Origin: Lysobacterales bacterium 63-13
GTDB taxonomy: Bacteria > Pseudomonadota > Gammaproteobacteria > Xanthomonadales > Rhodanobacteraceae
Assembly (NCBI GenBank): GCA_001899855.1
Contig: MKWR01000002.1
Span: 62,001 to 126,000 of the forward strand
Reading direction: 5' to 3'
DNA length: 64,000 nt
In this document: in pieces, positions 38,002-47,097 of the stretch
Numbering within the stretch: the stretch's first letter is position 1
Layout: the number at the start of each line of letters is the position of its first letter
Program-made: the position numbers and the translations under genes
The notes under the pieces: model-generated
The model's input: the letters and a program-made list of their open reading frames with translations, nothing else
Told to the model about the DNA's origin: nothing
Database searches by the model: none

Positions 38002-38706
38002 TCAGCGATTGCGGACCAGGATCACGGTGACGTTGTCCGAGCCACCGCCATCAAGGGCGGCGACGATCAGGTGATCGACGCACTCCTGGGCCGACAGCTC
38101 GGGGCGACTCAGCAAGGCGGCAATTTCGGCATCGCTGACTTCTTCGGTGAGGCCGTCGCTGCAGAGCAGGATCTGCATGCCCGGGCCGAACTCGCCGCGC
38201 ACCAGTTCCACGCGCAGGGACTGCGGATCGGTCACGCCAAGCGCCTGGGTGACGACATTGCGGTGCGGATGCGTGCGCGCCTGTTCGCTGGTGATCGCGC
38301 CCTGGTCGATCAGCTCCTGCACATAGGAGTGATCCTGCGAAATCTGCTTGAGATCGCCGTCCCACAGGTAGATCCGGCTGTCACCGACCCAGGCAATCTC
38401 GAATTCATTGCCGCCAATCAGGCGCATCGCGGCGATCGTCGTGCCCATGGGCAGGGCTTCGCTGCGGCGGTTGGAATGGCGGATGATTTCCTCGTCGGCG
38501 AGCTGCACGGCACGAACCAGGGGCGTGCCTTTGCCGATTTCGGCAATCAGCGTATCGCGGGCAATCGCACTGGCGACCTCGCCATGTTCATGCCCGCCCA
38601 TGCCGTCGGCAACCAGCCAGACGCCCATGTCGGCATCGGCGTAATAGGTATCTTCGTTGTGCTCGCGGCGCAAGCCGACGTGTGAGCAGTGGCCGAATTC
38701 GATCAT
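38002..38706 (-). CDS. PP2C-family serine/threonine phosphatase
   Basis: 234 residues from the ATG at 38706; the longer frame upstream runs through tRNA-Leu and is not real. PP2C metal-site motifs: GLRREHNEDTYY near the N-terminus, VADGMGGHEHGEVAS, WVGDSRIYL, LLCSDGLTEEV and the final GGSDNVTVILV. These proteins dephosphorylate phospho-Ser/Thr using two Mn or Mg ions. No kinase is adjacent, but the only Hanks-type kinase in the window (19697) is a candidate partner. Its own expression context is a single gene downstream of a tRNA. Confidence 0.94.
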   Translation of the reverse strand: MIEFGHCSHVGLRREHNEDTYYADADMGVWLVADGMGGHEHGEVASAIARDTLIAEIGKGTPLVRAVQLADEEIIRHSNRRSEALPMGTTIAAMRLIGGNEFEIAWVGDSRIYLWDGDLKQISQDHSYVQELIDQGAITSEQARTHPHRNVVTQALGVTDPQSLRVELVRGEFGPGMQILLCSDGLTEEVSDAEIAALLSRPELSAQECVDHLIVAALDGGGSDNVTVILVRNR

Positions 38707-38844
38707 GCGCAGTCGACAAGCCTGTTCAGAGAGACCCAAGGAGTATCGTCTGTGCGGATTGAATCCTGCATCCCCCCGGACGATACGGCATGATGCCGCG
38801 CTCCGGATGCCGGGCGCAAGCGTATCGGGGGAGAAACATGGATT

Positions 38845-38931
38845 TGGTGCCGAAGGCGAGAATCGAACTCGCACTCTGTCGCCAGAACCGGATTTTGAGT
38901 CCGGCGCGTCTACCAGTTCCGCCACTTCGGC
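38845..38931 (-). tRNA. tRNA-Leu (CAA)
   Basis: 87 nt on the minus strand. Reverse complement starts GCCGAAGTGGCGGAACTGGT and ends CTTCGGC plus ACCA; acceptor pairing is perfect. The loop CTCAAAA gives anticodon CAA, reading TTG. Long variable arm as for class II tRNA. 138 bp upstream of the PP2C gene. Confidence 0.96.
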
Positions 38932-38969
38932 GCGGGGCGCGGAGTATACGCCAGATCAAGGTGCTCATA

Positions 38970-39566
38970 TCAAGCCCCGGGCAACTTTCCGTCGATTCGA
39001 TCCAGCGCCAGTTGCCGTAGATCGCGGGCGTGCCAGTCGTCGTCGACGCGGCGGAACACCGAGCAGGAGTTCATCGGGCCGCGATAGATGTGCAGGGAAA
39101 CGGCGATGGCATCTTCGCTCGGGTTGCGGATGGTGTGGTATTCGTGGGGCGGGATCAGCGAGCCTGCCGAGCCGGGGCCGGCGAGCATGGTGCCGCGTGA
39201 CTCGAAGCGGAACAGGTTGTCCCTGCGCTCGACAAGTTCATGGGGGCTGACTTCGATCTGCCCGTGCCAGACACCTTCGACGCACCACATGCCGCAATGA
39301 TCGTGGATGGGCGTGCCCTGGCCAGGGCCCCAGGTCATGGCCATGACGCTGTAGCCGAGCTCCTCGCTGTTGTAGAGCTCGCGCCGGGCATAGTGGTCGG
39401 CATTCGCCTGGAAGACGCATTCGGGCAGTTCGACTTCCTTGTTCTGCATCAGCCGGCACAGGCCCAGGCGCAGCGCATCGGTGATCGCGGTCTCGCACTC
39501 CTTGCGCACGGCACAATCGAGTGTGTCGATGAGGCGGCGGGAACCGGGGAAATCAATGGCGAGCAT
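38970..39566 (-). CDS. Cysteine dioxygenase-like cupin
   Basis: 198 residues. Fe ligands His88 and His90 (TPIHDHCGMWC) and His144 (PHEYHTIRN) are present, as are Cys95 and Tyr161 (SLHIYRGPMN), which correspond to the Cys-Tyr crosslink of cysteine dioxygenases. The enzyme adds O2 to cysteine, giving cysteine sulfinate. It follows the MetX-family gene on the same strand (56 bp apart), so a sulfur amino-acid unit is likely. A thiol dioxygenase with a different substrate, such as 3-mercaptopropionate, cannot be excluded. Confidence 0.88.
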   Translation of the reverse strand: MLAIDFPGSRRLIDTLDCAVRKECETAITDALRLGLCRLMQNKEVELPECVFQANADHYARRELYNSEELGYSVMAMTWGPGQGTPIHDHCGMWCVEGVWHGQIEVSPHELVERRDNLFRFESRGTMLAGPGSAGSLIPPHEYHTIRNPSEDAIAVSLHIYRGPMNSCSVFRRVDDDWHARDLRQLALDRIDGKLPGA

Positions 39567-39622
39567 GGTCGGGATGCCTGTTCGATTGGAATGCCGGAAA
39601 CTGCCTGTGCGCAGGCCGGGTT

Positions 39623-40750
39623 CTACAGTCGGCCAAGAAACGGCGCGATCGCGCCACCGAAGCCTTCGATATCGACGAGGAAGGCATCATGTCCTTGCGG
39701 GCTGTCGAGGGCGACGAATTCGACCTCGGCACCAGCCGTGCGCAGGCCTTCGGCGATTTCCTCCTGTTGCGACAAGGGAAACAGGATATCGGTGCTGACG
39801 CCGACCACCAGGGCGCGCTCGACGTCGATCCGCGCAAGCGCGTCGGCGGCACGGCCGTGGCCATGTTCGGCAATGTCGAACCAGTCGCTGGCGCGCGACA
39901 GGAAAAGGTAGGAGTTCGGATCAAAGCTGCGCACGAAGCGGCGCGCGTGGTTGTCCAGATAGGATTCGATCTGGAACTCCGCCGAGAACGGCTCGTCGTC
40001 GCGCTGCTCGGAATCAAGGCGGATGCGCGCGAAGCGACCCGACCATTCCATGGCCGAGCGATAGGTGATCACGCCAAGTTTGCGCGCGATGCTCATGCCG
40101 GCCTCGGGATAGTGCTCGTCGTCGTAGCGACCCTGGTTCCAGTTTGGATCGAGGCGGATGGCCTCGCGTTGCAGCGAGCGGATGGCGATGGCGAAAGGCT
40201 GCGCCTGTGGTGCCGTCGAGATGCTGATATGCGAGCGCGCGGATCCGGCATGCAGGGACAGGTAGGCCAGCGCGGTCATGCCGCCCATCGAGTTGCCGAT
40301 CAGGCAGGCCAGGCGATCAATGCCGAGACCGGCGACCAGTTCATGCGCGGCATTCGCGGCGTCCTCGAGGCTCAGCTCGGGGAAGTCGAGGCGGTAGGTC
40401 TCGCCGGTTTCCGGGTTGATCGACGCCGGTCCGGTCGATCCCTTGCAGCTTCCCAGCGTGTTGACGCAGATGACGAACCAGCGATCGGTGTCGATCGGCT
40501 TGCCCGACCCGAGCATGGCTTGCCACCAACCCGGTGCCGGATCCTCGGCATTCGACGCCGCATGCGCGCTCGGCGAGAGGCCGGTCAGGATGAGGATGGC
40601 GTTGTCGCGTCCGGGGGCCAGCGTGCCCCAGGTTTCATAGGCCAGCCGCGCGCCGTGCACGAGGCCACCGCGCTTCATCGAAAAAGGTGAAGAAAGCGCG
40701 AAATACTGGCGCGCATCCGGCACGGCTGCGGCTGCATCCGTCCCGCTCAC
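39623..40750 (-). CDS. metX: MetX-family O-acyltransferase (homoserine/serine)
   Basis: 375 residues from a GTG at 40750, one base after the ccmI stop; longer frames would overlap ccmI. Alpha/beta-hydrolase fold with nucleophile Ser154 in LIGNSMGGMTALAY, an acid in STDILFPLSQ and His354 in GHDAFLVD. GLSPSAHAASN is the oxyanion-region motif of MetX-type enzymes. The family makes O-acetyl- or O-succinylhomoserine for methionine, and in the Xanthomonadales many homologues instead act on serine for cysteine synthesis. Which substrate applies here is open; the downstream cysteine dioxygenase fits a cysteine role. Confidence 0.85.
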   Translation of the reverse strand: MSGTDAAAAVPDARQYFALSSPFSMKRGGLVHGARLAYETWGTLAPGRDNAILILTGLSPSAHAASNAEDPAPGWWQAMLGSGKPIDTDRWFVICVNTLGSCKGSTGPASINPETGETYRLDFPELSLEDAANAAHELVAGLGIDRLACLIGNSMGGMTALAYLSLHAGSARSHISISTAPQAQPFAIAIRSLQREAIRLDPNWNQGRYDDEHYPEAGMSIARKLGVITYRSAMEWSGRFARIRLDSEQRDDEPFSAEFQIESYLDNHARRFVRSFDPNSYLFLSRASDWFDIAEHGHGRAADALARIDVERALVVGVSTDILFPLSQQEEIAEGLRTAGAEVEFVALDSPQGHDAFLVDIEGFGGAIAPFLGRL

Positions 40751-40751
40751 T

Positions 40752-41981
40752 TCAAGGCACCACGCTGTCGATGACCAGTTCGACCGGTTCCTTGCGCTGT
40801 ACATCGATGGCAGCGGACACCACCTGCAGGTCGCCGGATTGCACCGTGGCGTCACCACTCCTGGAAATGCGCGCGGCGATCACGACCTTCGGGAACATCG
40901 ACAGCTTCATGCTCGGCATCATGCCCATCGAGTCGTCGAGGACGACGGTGAGGGGCAAGCCGCTGGCCGGACCACGCTGGATTGCCAGTGGCATCGGCGG
41001 GCCATTCTCGGCGCGGGCGTAAACGAACAAGGTCGCGGCGGGATCGACCTTGCCGGCCAGATTCGGCGCCAGGCTGACATGCACGGTCAGCTTTGCGCCT
41101 GTGCCGGCGGCGGGTATTGCCGGTTCGGCAACGGCTGCCGTCGACGGGCTTGCGGCCACGGCCACGCTGCCGCCGCGTTGCTGCGCATCGGCAATCTGCG
41201 TGCGCACGCTTTCGGCAATGTCGCTGTCGGGGGGCAGTGCGGGCAGCAAGCGGTTCCAGGCGGTGATGGCGGCGTTGTAGTCACCGGCCTGATAGTCGCT
41301 GATGCCGATCAGCCAGAGCGCTCGCTGGTGATCCGGATCGGCCTTGAGCACGCCTTCGATCAGGGTCCTCGATTCGCCATCGATGCGACGCCCCTCTTGC
41401 GAGAGTGCCAGCGCCTGGGCGTATTCGACGGTCAGGTCGTGATTGTCCGGAACCAGTTGCCAGGCCTTCTTCAGTGCATCGCGGGACTCGCCAAACTTGC
41501 CCATCGATTGATAGGCGCGGCCAAGCAAGGCCCAGCCTTCGGCGTTGTCCGGATTTTCCTTGAGCTTGGACACGAGTCCGGCAATGGCCTGATCCATGTC
41601 GATGCCATGGTCTTCGGTTGCTGGCGTGCTGCCTGCCACCAGGCGGGCAGGGTCCAGTGCCGCCGGCTCACCCGTGAACTGGTAGAGCATGATCGCACCC
41701 AGCGGAACCACCACGGCGACGAGCAGCGAAGCGAGCACGGCCGGGCGACGCGATTGCCGATTGCCGCTCGCCAGCGCTGGCGAACCCAGCGCCGCCAGCT
41801 TGGCCTGGTATTCCGTTTCATCGATGACACCGGCGTCACGGGCGTCCCCGAGCGCCTTCAGGCGCTTCGGGTCCACGCCCTGCGCGGCTGTCGCGGGCTC
41901 GCGGTTGCGCAACAACGGCAGCAGCAGGAAGGCCAGGGCGAGGCCGAGCATCAGCGCCGCAAGAACAATGAACAGGGTCAT
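40752..41981 (-). CDS. ccmI: Cytochrome c maturation protein CcmI
   Basis: 409 residues from the ATG at 41981, overlapping the ccmH stop as TAATG with GAGGAAG upstream; an ATG at 41987 is possible. Two membrane helices (MTLFIVLAALMLGLALAFLL; PAVLASLLVAVVVPLGAIML) flank a cytoplasmic loop, then TPR repeats (DNAEGWALLGRAYQSMGKF and following) and a C-terminal periplasmic domain. CcmI chaperones apocytochrome to the CcmF/H haem ligase. Last of the ccm genes. Confidence 0.95.
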   Translation of the reverse strand: MTLFIVLAALMLGLALAFLLLPLLRNREPATAAQGVDPKRLKALGDARDAGVIDETEYQAKLAALGSPALASGNRQSRRPAVLASLLVAVVVPLGAIMLYQFTGEPAALDPARLVAGSTPATEDHGIDMDQAIAGLVSKLKENPDNAEGWALLGRAYQSMGKFGESRDALKKAWQLVPDNHDLTVEYAQALALSQEGRRIDGESRTLIEGVLKADPDHQRALWLIGISDYQAGDYNAAITAWNRLLPALPPDSDIAESVRTQIADAQQRGGSVAVAASPSTAAVAEPAIPAAGTGAKLTVHVSLAPNLAGKVDPAATLFVYARAENGPPMPLAIQRGPASGLPLTVVLDDSMGMMPSMKLSMFPKVVIAARISRSGDATVQSGDLQVVSAAIDVQRKEPVELVIDSVVP

Positions 41982-42436
41982 TACCAATCTTCCTCGGAAC
42001 TTGCTGCAGAGGGTGTGGCTGGAGTCACCTTGGCGCGTCGGCGGACGATCCGGTAGACGATGCCGGCACCGATCAGCAACACCAGCAGCGGGCCGAACCA
42101 GAGCAGGGCCGTGCCGCCACGCAGCGGCGGGTTGTAGAGGACGAAATCGCCATAGCGCGCGGTCAGGTATTGCTTGATCTCGATGTCGCTCTTGCCCTGC
42201 TTCATCTGCTCGAAGACTTCCTCGCGCAGATCCTTGGCCAGATCGGCACTGGAGTCGGCGAGGCTCTCGTTCTGGCAGACCAGGCAGCGCAACTGCCGGG
42301 TCAGGTTCTGGAAGCGCTGCTCTTCGGCGCGATCCTTGAACGGCAGCGCATCGATGGCCTGGGCGAGCATTGGCAGCAACAGGGCAAGCGCGAGCAGGGC
42401 GGTGAAGATGCCGCGGAAATGCCGGGCGCGACTCAT
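41981..42436 (-). CDS. ccmH: Cytochrome c maturation protein CcmH
   Basis: 151 residues: signal peptide, then the active CXXC in LRCLVCQNESLADS, and a C-terminal membrane helix (LLWFGPLLVLLIGAGIVYRI). This is the short CcmH type (Ccl2), paired with a separate CcmI. It reduces or holds apocytochrome cysteines in the haem ligation step. ATGA overlap with ccmG upstream and TAATG overlap with ccmI downstream. Confidence 0.97.
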   Translation of the reverse strand: MSRARHFRGIFTALLALALLLPMLAQAIDALPFKDRAEEQRFQNLTRQLRCLVCQNESLADSSADLAKDLREEVFEQMKQGKSDIEIKQYLTARYGDFVLYNPPLRGGTALLWFGPLLVLLIGAGIVYRIVRRRAKVTPATPSAASSEEDW

Positions 42437-42978
42437 GGACTCTCTCCCTGCATGGCGGCCAGGCGCGGTTTCAGCTCGAAGGCCAGGATCTCCGGCGTGA
42501 TGGCGCCGATGCGCTTGTAGCGGATGATGCCCTTGCCATCGACGAGGAAACTCTCGGGCGCGCCATAGACGCCGAAATCGATGGCGATGCGACCATCGCG
42601 ATCGGCAATCACCACCGAATACGGATCGCCGAACTGTTGCAGCCAGCGCGTGGCATCGGCGGCCTCGTCCTTGTAGTTGAAGCCGATGATGGGGATGCCG
42701 AGTTTCCTGCCTTCACTCATCAGGATCGGATGTTCGTCGCGACAGGCGAAACACCAGCTGGCAAACACATTGAGCAGGTACGGCTTGCCGGCAAGATCGG
42801 CATTGCTCAGGCGCTTGCCCGGATCATTCAACAAGGGCAGGTCGAACGCCGGCGCGGCCTTGCCGATTAGCGGCGAGGGCACCTCGTTCATCGAGTTGTT
42901 GCGCATGTAATGGATGCCGAAGGCGAGCAGGGCGGCAACCAGCCCAAAGCCGACCAGCGGCAGGAATCGCGCGTTCAT
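42433..42978 (-). CDS. ccmG: CcmG/DsbE thiol-disulfide reductase
   Basis: 181 residues with an N-terminal membrane anchor (LPLVGFGLVAALLAFGIHY). Thioredoxin fold with active site ASWCFACRDEHP and cis-proline GAPESF. The CFAC dipeptide differs from the more usual CxxC of CcmG (for example CPTC/CPSC), though CXXC geometry is retained. It keeps the haem-binding cysteines of apocytochrome c reduced in the periplasm. Overlaps ccmF and ccmH. Confidence 0.95.
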   Translation of the reverse strand: MNARFLPLVGFGLVAALLAFGIHYMRNNSMNEVPSPLIGKAAPAFDLPLLNDPGKRLSNADLAGKPYLLNVFASWCFACRDEHPILMSEGRKLGIPIIGFNYKDEAADATRWLQQFGDPYSVVIADRDGRIAIDFGVYGAPESFLVDGKGIIRYKRIGAITPEILAFELKPRLAAMQGESP

Positions 42979-44960
42979 GCATTGGCCTCGGCAGCGATTC
43001 CCGCAGCAGCAGGTTGCGGTGCCGGCTGCGGCTTGGCATCGCTGAGCAGCACGCGGAAGCGCCGGTCGGTGGCAACGACAAAGGCACCCAGCATCATCAG
43101 CAAGGCACCCAGCCAGATCCAGCGGACGTAGGGCTTCAGGTAGACGCGAACCGACCAGGCACCGCTGTCGCCAAGGGGTTCACCCAGTGCGACGTAGAGA
43201 TCCCGCGTGAATCCCGGGTCGATGTCGGACTCGGTCTGGATCATGGCGTTGCGCGAGTACTGGCGTTTCTGTGGATGCAAGACGGCGACCGGGCCGTCAT
43301 TGCGCGTGATCGTGATCGTGCCCTGGTCGGCCTTGAAGTTCGGACCCTCGGTGTGGGCGACTCCGTCGAAGCGGAAGGTGTAGGCACCCAGGGTGACGCT
43401 TTCGCCATGGTCGAGGCGCACGTCCTTTTCAATGCTGGTGGCTTCGGTGACGAGCACCCCGCAGACGAACACGGCGACACCGAAATGGGCGAGCACCATG
43501 CCAAGCATTTCCGGCGTGAAGCGTCGACCGGTCGGCGCATTGCGCCAGCGCTGGATGGCGAAGGCAAGCGTGCCAAGGCCGACCCACAACGCCCCGGCAG
43601 TGCCGGCCACGCCTTTCCACGGCAGATCGTCGGCAATCAGCCAGGCGACCAGACTGGCGACGACGGCCAGCAGCAGGGCCGGGCGCAATGTGCGAAACGC
43701 TGCGGCGACGTTGCTCTTGCGCCATTTGAGCAAGGGCCCGAATGGCATCAGCACGACCACCGGTGCCATCAGCAAGACGAACATGACGCCGAAATAGGGC
43801 GGCCCGACCGAGATCCGGCCCAGGTTGAACGCCTCGGCAAACAGCGGATAAAGGGTGCCGAGAAAAACCATCGCGGCGGCACAGGTGAACAGCAGGTTGT
43901 TGATCAGCAGCAAGGTTTCACGCGAGCTCGCGGCAAACGGTTCGCCACCGGCAACCTTGGGCGCACGCAGGGCGTAGACCAGCAGCGAGCCGCCCACCGT
44001 GGCGGTGAGGAACGCAAGGATGAACAGGCCGCGATCGGGATCACTGGCAAACGAATGCACCGAGGTGAGCACGCCTGACCTGACGACGAACGAACCCAGC
44101 AGCGAAAGCGAAAAGGCGGAAATGGCCAGCAGCAGGGTCCAGGCGCGGAAGCTGCCGCGTTTTTCCGTCACGGCTTGCGAATGGATCAGGGCAGTGCCGA
44201 CCAGCCAAGGCATGAAGGAGGCATTTTCGACCGGGTCCCAGAACCACCAGCCACCCCAGCCGAGTTCGTAATAGGCCCACCAGCTGCCGAGCGCGATGCC
44301 GAGGGTGAGCACGCCCCAGGCGGCATTGGTCCACGGGCGCGACCAGCGCACCCATTGTTGATCGAGCTTGCCGCCGAGCAGGGCGGCAATGGCGAAGGCG
44401 AAAGCCACCGAGAAGCCGACATAGCCCATGTACAACATCGGCGGATGCATGATCAGGCCGATATCCTGCAGCACCGGATTCAAGTCGTTGCCATCGGCCA
44501 GTGCCGGCAGATGGCGGGCAAACGGATTCGAGGTGAGGACGGCGAACAGCAGGAAGCCGAGACTGACGAAACCAAGCACGCCGAGCACGCGCGCCATGAA
44601 ATCATCTGGCAGCTTGTGGCTGAAGACAGCTACCGCGATCGTCCAGATATTGATGATGAGGATCCACAGCAGAAGCGAACCTTCGTGCGCGCCCCACACG
44701 GCCGAGAACCGGTAGTACCAGGGCAGCAGCAGGTTCGAGTTCTGCGCCACGTAGGCCACCGAGAAATCCTGGCTCATGAACGCCCAGGTGAGGATGCCGA
44801 AGGCGAGGGCGACAAATACCAGTTGTCCTGCAGCGGCCGGTCTGGCGACAGCCATCAGGGCGCGATCGCCGGAATGTGCGCCGATGATGGGCAGCACGAA
44901 TTGCACGGCGCTCAGCAACAGTGCGAGGATCAGGGCAAATTGACCGAGTTCAGGAAGCAT
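42975..44960 (-). CDS. ccmF: Haem lyase subunit CcmF
   Basis: 661 residues with about 14-15 membrane helices. The tryptophan-rich haem-handling motif GWGGWWFWDPVENASFMPWL is intact, and the helix with RFSAVWGAHEGSLLLW is typical. CcmF receives haem from holo-CcmE and ligates it to apocytochrome c with CcmH/I. It lies 65 bp after ccmE, a gap wide enough for an internal promoter, and overlaps ccmG (ATGA). Confidence 0.97.
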   Translation of the reverse strand: MLPELGQFALILALLLSAVQFVLPIIGAHSGDRALMAVARPAAAGQLVFVALAFGILTWAFMSQDFSVAYVAQNSNLLLPWYYRFSAVWGAHEGSLLLWILIINIWTIAVAVFSHKLPDDFMARVLGVLGFVSLGFLLFAVLTSNPFARHLPALADGNDLNPVLQDIGLIMHPPMLYMGYVGFSVAFAFAIAALLGGKLDQQWVRWSRPWTNAAWGVLTLGIALGSWWAYYELGWGGWWFWDPVENASFMPWLVGTALIHSQAVTEKRGSFRAWTLLLAISAFSLSLLGSFVVRSGVLTSVHSFASDPDRGLFILAFLTATVGGSLLVYALRAPKVAGGEPFAASSRETLLLINNLLFTCAAAMVFLGTLYPLFAEAFNLGRISVGPPYFGVMFVLLMAPVVVLMPFGPLLKWRKSNVAAAFRTLRPALLLAVVASLVAWLIADDLPWKGVAGTAGALWVGLGTLAFAIQRWRNAPTGRRFTPEMLGMVLAHFGVAVFVCGVLVTEATSIEKDVRLDHGESVTLGAYTFRFDGVAHTEGPNFKADQGTITITRNDGPVAVLHPQKRQYSRNAMIQTESDIDPGFTRDLYVALGEPLGDSGAWSVRVYLKPYVRWIWLGALLMMLGAFVVATDRRFRVLLSDAKPQPAPQPAAAGIAAEANA

Positions 44961-45025
44961 GGCGTGGCCTGCAGGTCATGGGTGATGGGAATCGGGCACG
45001 CATCCGGCGCTGGCGCGCAGCGCGC

Positions 45026-45487
45026 TCATGGCGACGGTTTGTCGGCCGAAAGCGGGACATCATGCTTGCGATGGGCGTTCTCCATGGCCTCGGCAACATC
45101 GCGCGGCACATAGGTCTCATCGTGCTTGGCCAGCACTTCGGTGGCGATGAACCTGCCCCCCTGCATGGAACCGGTGGCGATCACGGATTGTTTTTCGCGG
45201 AACAGGTCGGGGAGGATGCCTTCGTACTCGACGCGCATGTCGTCGTCGCCATCGGTGACGACGAAGGCGACAGTCAACGATTGGCCGCGTTCGATCGAAT
45301 GCTCCTTGACCATGCCGCCAATGCGGAAACGCGCCTCGGCGGGTGCCTTGCCGGCGATGATCTCGCTCGGCGTGAACAGGTAGGTCATGTTTTGCTGCAA
45401 GGCTGCAACGGTCAGGACCGTGGCCACGCCGACGGCGAGCAGGATCAGGCCGACCACGATCAGTCGGCGTTTGCGGGTCGGGGTCAT
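45026..45487 (-). CDS. ccmE: Haem chaperone CcmE
   Basis: 153 residues. An N-terminal anchor (RLIVVGLILLAVGVATVLTV) precedes a periplasmic beta-barrel. His122 in LAKHDETYVP is the covalent haem attachment site and Tyr126 the conserved coordinating tyrosine. The C-terminal tail is polar. CcmE carries haem from the CcmC/D complex to CcmF. Overlaps ccmD by a few bases. Confidence 0.97.
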   Translation of the reverse strand: MTPTRKRRLIVVGLILLAVGVATVLTVAALQQNMTYLFTPSEIIAGKAPAEARFRIGGMVKEHSIERGQSLTVAFVVTDGDDDMRVEYEGILPDLFREKQSVIATGSMQGGRFIATEVLAKHDETYVPRDVAEAMENAHRKHDVPLSADKPSP

Positions 45488-45660
45488 GCGGATTTTTCCT
45501 GGCGCCTTTGCTGGCGCTTCATGCGTCCGCGCAATTCGGCAATGACTCGCCGGTTGCGCAGCCTTGGGGTGATGTAGTCGATCAGCAGGGCGAGTGCAAA
45601 GATCGCATAGGACGACCAGACATAGGCACCGTAGCCGCCCATGGCGAGAAATTCATTCAT
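45484..45660 (-). CDS. ccmD: CcmD small membrane protein
   Basis: 58 residues from the ATG at 45660, chosen over 45690 because CGGAGC is upstream and MNEFLAMGGYGAYVWSSYAI is the family N-terminus. One membrane helix (WSSYAIFALALLIDYI) and a positively charged cytoplasmic tail (RLRNRRVIAELRGRMKRQQ). CcmD stabilises CcmABC and helps release holo-CcmE. It overlaps the end of ccmC. Confidence 0.92.
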   Translation of the reverse strand: MNEFLAMGGYGAYVWSSYAIFALALLIDYITPRLRNRRVIAELRGRMKRQQRRQEKSA

Positions 45661-46414
45661 GTCCAGGCTCCGTGGCGAGGGCGATTTCACGCGCCCATTC
45701 CTTGCCGCCTTCGAGTTCGAGCAAGCTCACCCGCGCGCGTGCGAAGACGCTGGCGAAAAACCAGATATGCGTGGCCAGGGCAAGCAGGAGCAGCGGCCAG
45801 AGCATGCTCGAGTCGATGCGCGAGGGGCCGAGCAGGCGCACCGTCGTGCCTTGGTGCAAGGTGTTCCACCAGCTCACCGAGAAATGCACGATGGGCACGT
45901 TGACGATGCCGACCAGGCCGAGAAAAGCCGCCGCCCGTGCCGCCTGGCGTCGATCCTCGATGGCGTTGTACAGGCCGATGACGCCAAGGAAAAGGAAGAG
46001 CAGGACCAGTTCCGAAGTCAGGCGCGCATCCCAGGTCCACCATGTGCCCCACATCGGCTTGCCCCAGATCGCACCGGTGGCCAGAGTGATGGCGGTGAAC
46101 CAGGCGCCGACCGGAGCGCTGGCCATGGCCAGGATCTCGGAGATCTTGATCCGCCAGACCAGGGCGATGAAGGCATTCACGGCCATGAAGATATAGGCAA
46201 ACAAGCCCATCCACGCGCACGGCACGTGGATGAAGATGATCCGGTAGGCATCGCTCTGCTGGTAGTCGGCAGGGGCCAGCACCAGTCCGCCATAAAGACC
46301 GACGAGGCCGATCAGCAGCGCGGCGGCGAACAGCCATGGGATCAGCAGGCCGGTGACGCGATGGAACGTCGGCGGTGATCCGAATTTGTGGAACCAGAGA
46401 GTCAGCGTGTTCAT
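45653..46414 (-). CDS. ccmC: Haem exporter/ligase CcmC
   Basis: 253 residues, six membrane helices. The WWD motif GTWWTWDARLTSELVLLF marks the periplasmic haem-binding surface, with His ligands in FIHVPCAWM and VHFSVSWW. CcmC attaches haem to CcmE. Its ATG overlaps the ccmB stop by one base, and ccmD starts before its stop. Confidence 0.97.
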   Translation of the reverse strand: MNTLTLWFHKFGSPPTFHRVTGLLIPWLFAAALLIGLVGLYGGLVLAPADYQQSDAYRIIFIHVPCAWMGLFAYIFMAVNAFIALVWRIKISEILAMASAPVGAWFTAITLATGAIWGKPMWGTWWTWDARLTSELVLLFLFLGVIGLYNAIEDRRQAARAAAFLGLVGIVNVPIVHFSVSWWNTLHQGTTVRLLGPSRIDSSMLWPLLLLALATHIWFFASVFARARVSLLELEGGKEWAREIALATEPGHE

Positions 46415-47097
46415 CAGGTGATCGAAATACGCAGGGCTGCAGAGCAGGCCAGCGGTGCCAGTACGAGAGCCAAGGCCAGCGCTGCGCCAAGCCAGAGCAG
46501 TGGAGCCAGGAATGGCAAGCCCATCTGTGCCGCGTTGCAGGCGCCAGCAGCGAAGATGAGCACCGGCACATACAGCGGCAGAACAAGCAGTGCGAGCAGC
46601 ATACCAGAGCGCCGCATGCCAATCGTCAGGGCAACACAGACGGCGCCGAGCAGGCTCAGCAGCAGGGTCGCCAGGGTCAGGGCGACAATCAGTACCGGCA
46701 TCACCGCCCGCGGCAGGTGCAGCATCTCGGCAAGCGCCGGCGAAATCACGATCAGGGGCAGGGCGGTGCTCAGCCAGTGCACGAGGATCTTGCTGCCGAG
46801 CAGCAGCGACAGTGGATGCGGCGACAGCACGATCTGTTCAAGCGTGCCGTCCTCGTGGTCGCCGCGGAACAAGGTGTCGAGGGCGAGCAATCCGGCCAGC
46901 AGCACGGCGACAAAGACGATGCCGACGGAAATATTGGCCAGCTGGTTCGGTTCCGGTCCAAGCGCCAACGGGAACATCACCACCACCATGATCGCGAACA
47001 ATGCCGGATTCAGGGCATCGCCGCGGCGCCGCCAGGTCAGCAGCAGGTCGCGGCGGATCACCGCAGCGCAAGCCGAGGTCGTGGTGCCGTATCTCAT
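46414..47097 (-). CDS. ccmB: ABC transporter permease CcmB
   Basis: 227 residues from the ATG at 47097, overlapping the ccmA stop by four bases (ATGA); a longer N-terminal extension to 47265 was rejected. Hydrophobic with six predicted helices ([36 protein letters not shown]). The segment [20 protein letters not shown] is a CcmB hallmark. With CcmA it forms the ATPase that drives release of holo-CcmE. Confidence 0.96.
   Translation of the reverse strand: MRYGTTTSACAAVIRRDLLLTWRRRGDALNPALFAIMVVVMFPLALGPEPNQLANISVGIVFVAVLLAGLLALDTLFRGDHEDGTLEQIVLSPHPLSLLLGSKILVHWLSTALPLIVISPALAEMLHLPRAVMPVLIVALTLATLLLSLLGAVCVALTIGMRRSGMLLALLVLPLYVPVLIFAAGACNAAQMGLPFLAPLLWLGAALALALVLAPLACSAALRISIT

Noticed and set aside
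42975-44078. Long plus-strand frame opposite ccmF
   Set aside because: Antisense of a membrane-protein gene; charged, unstructured composition with no homology.
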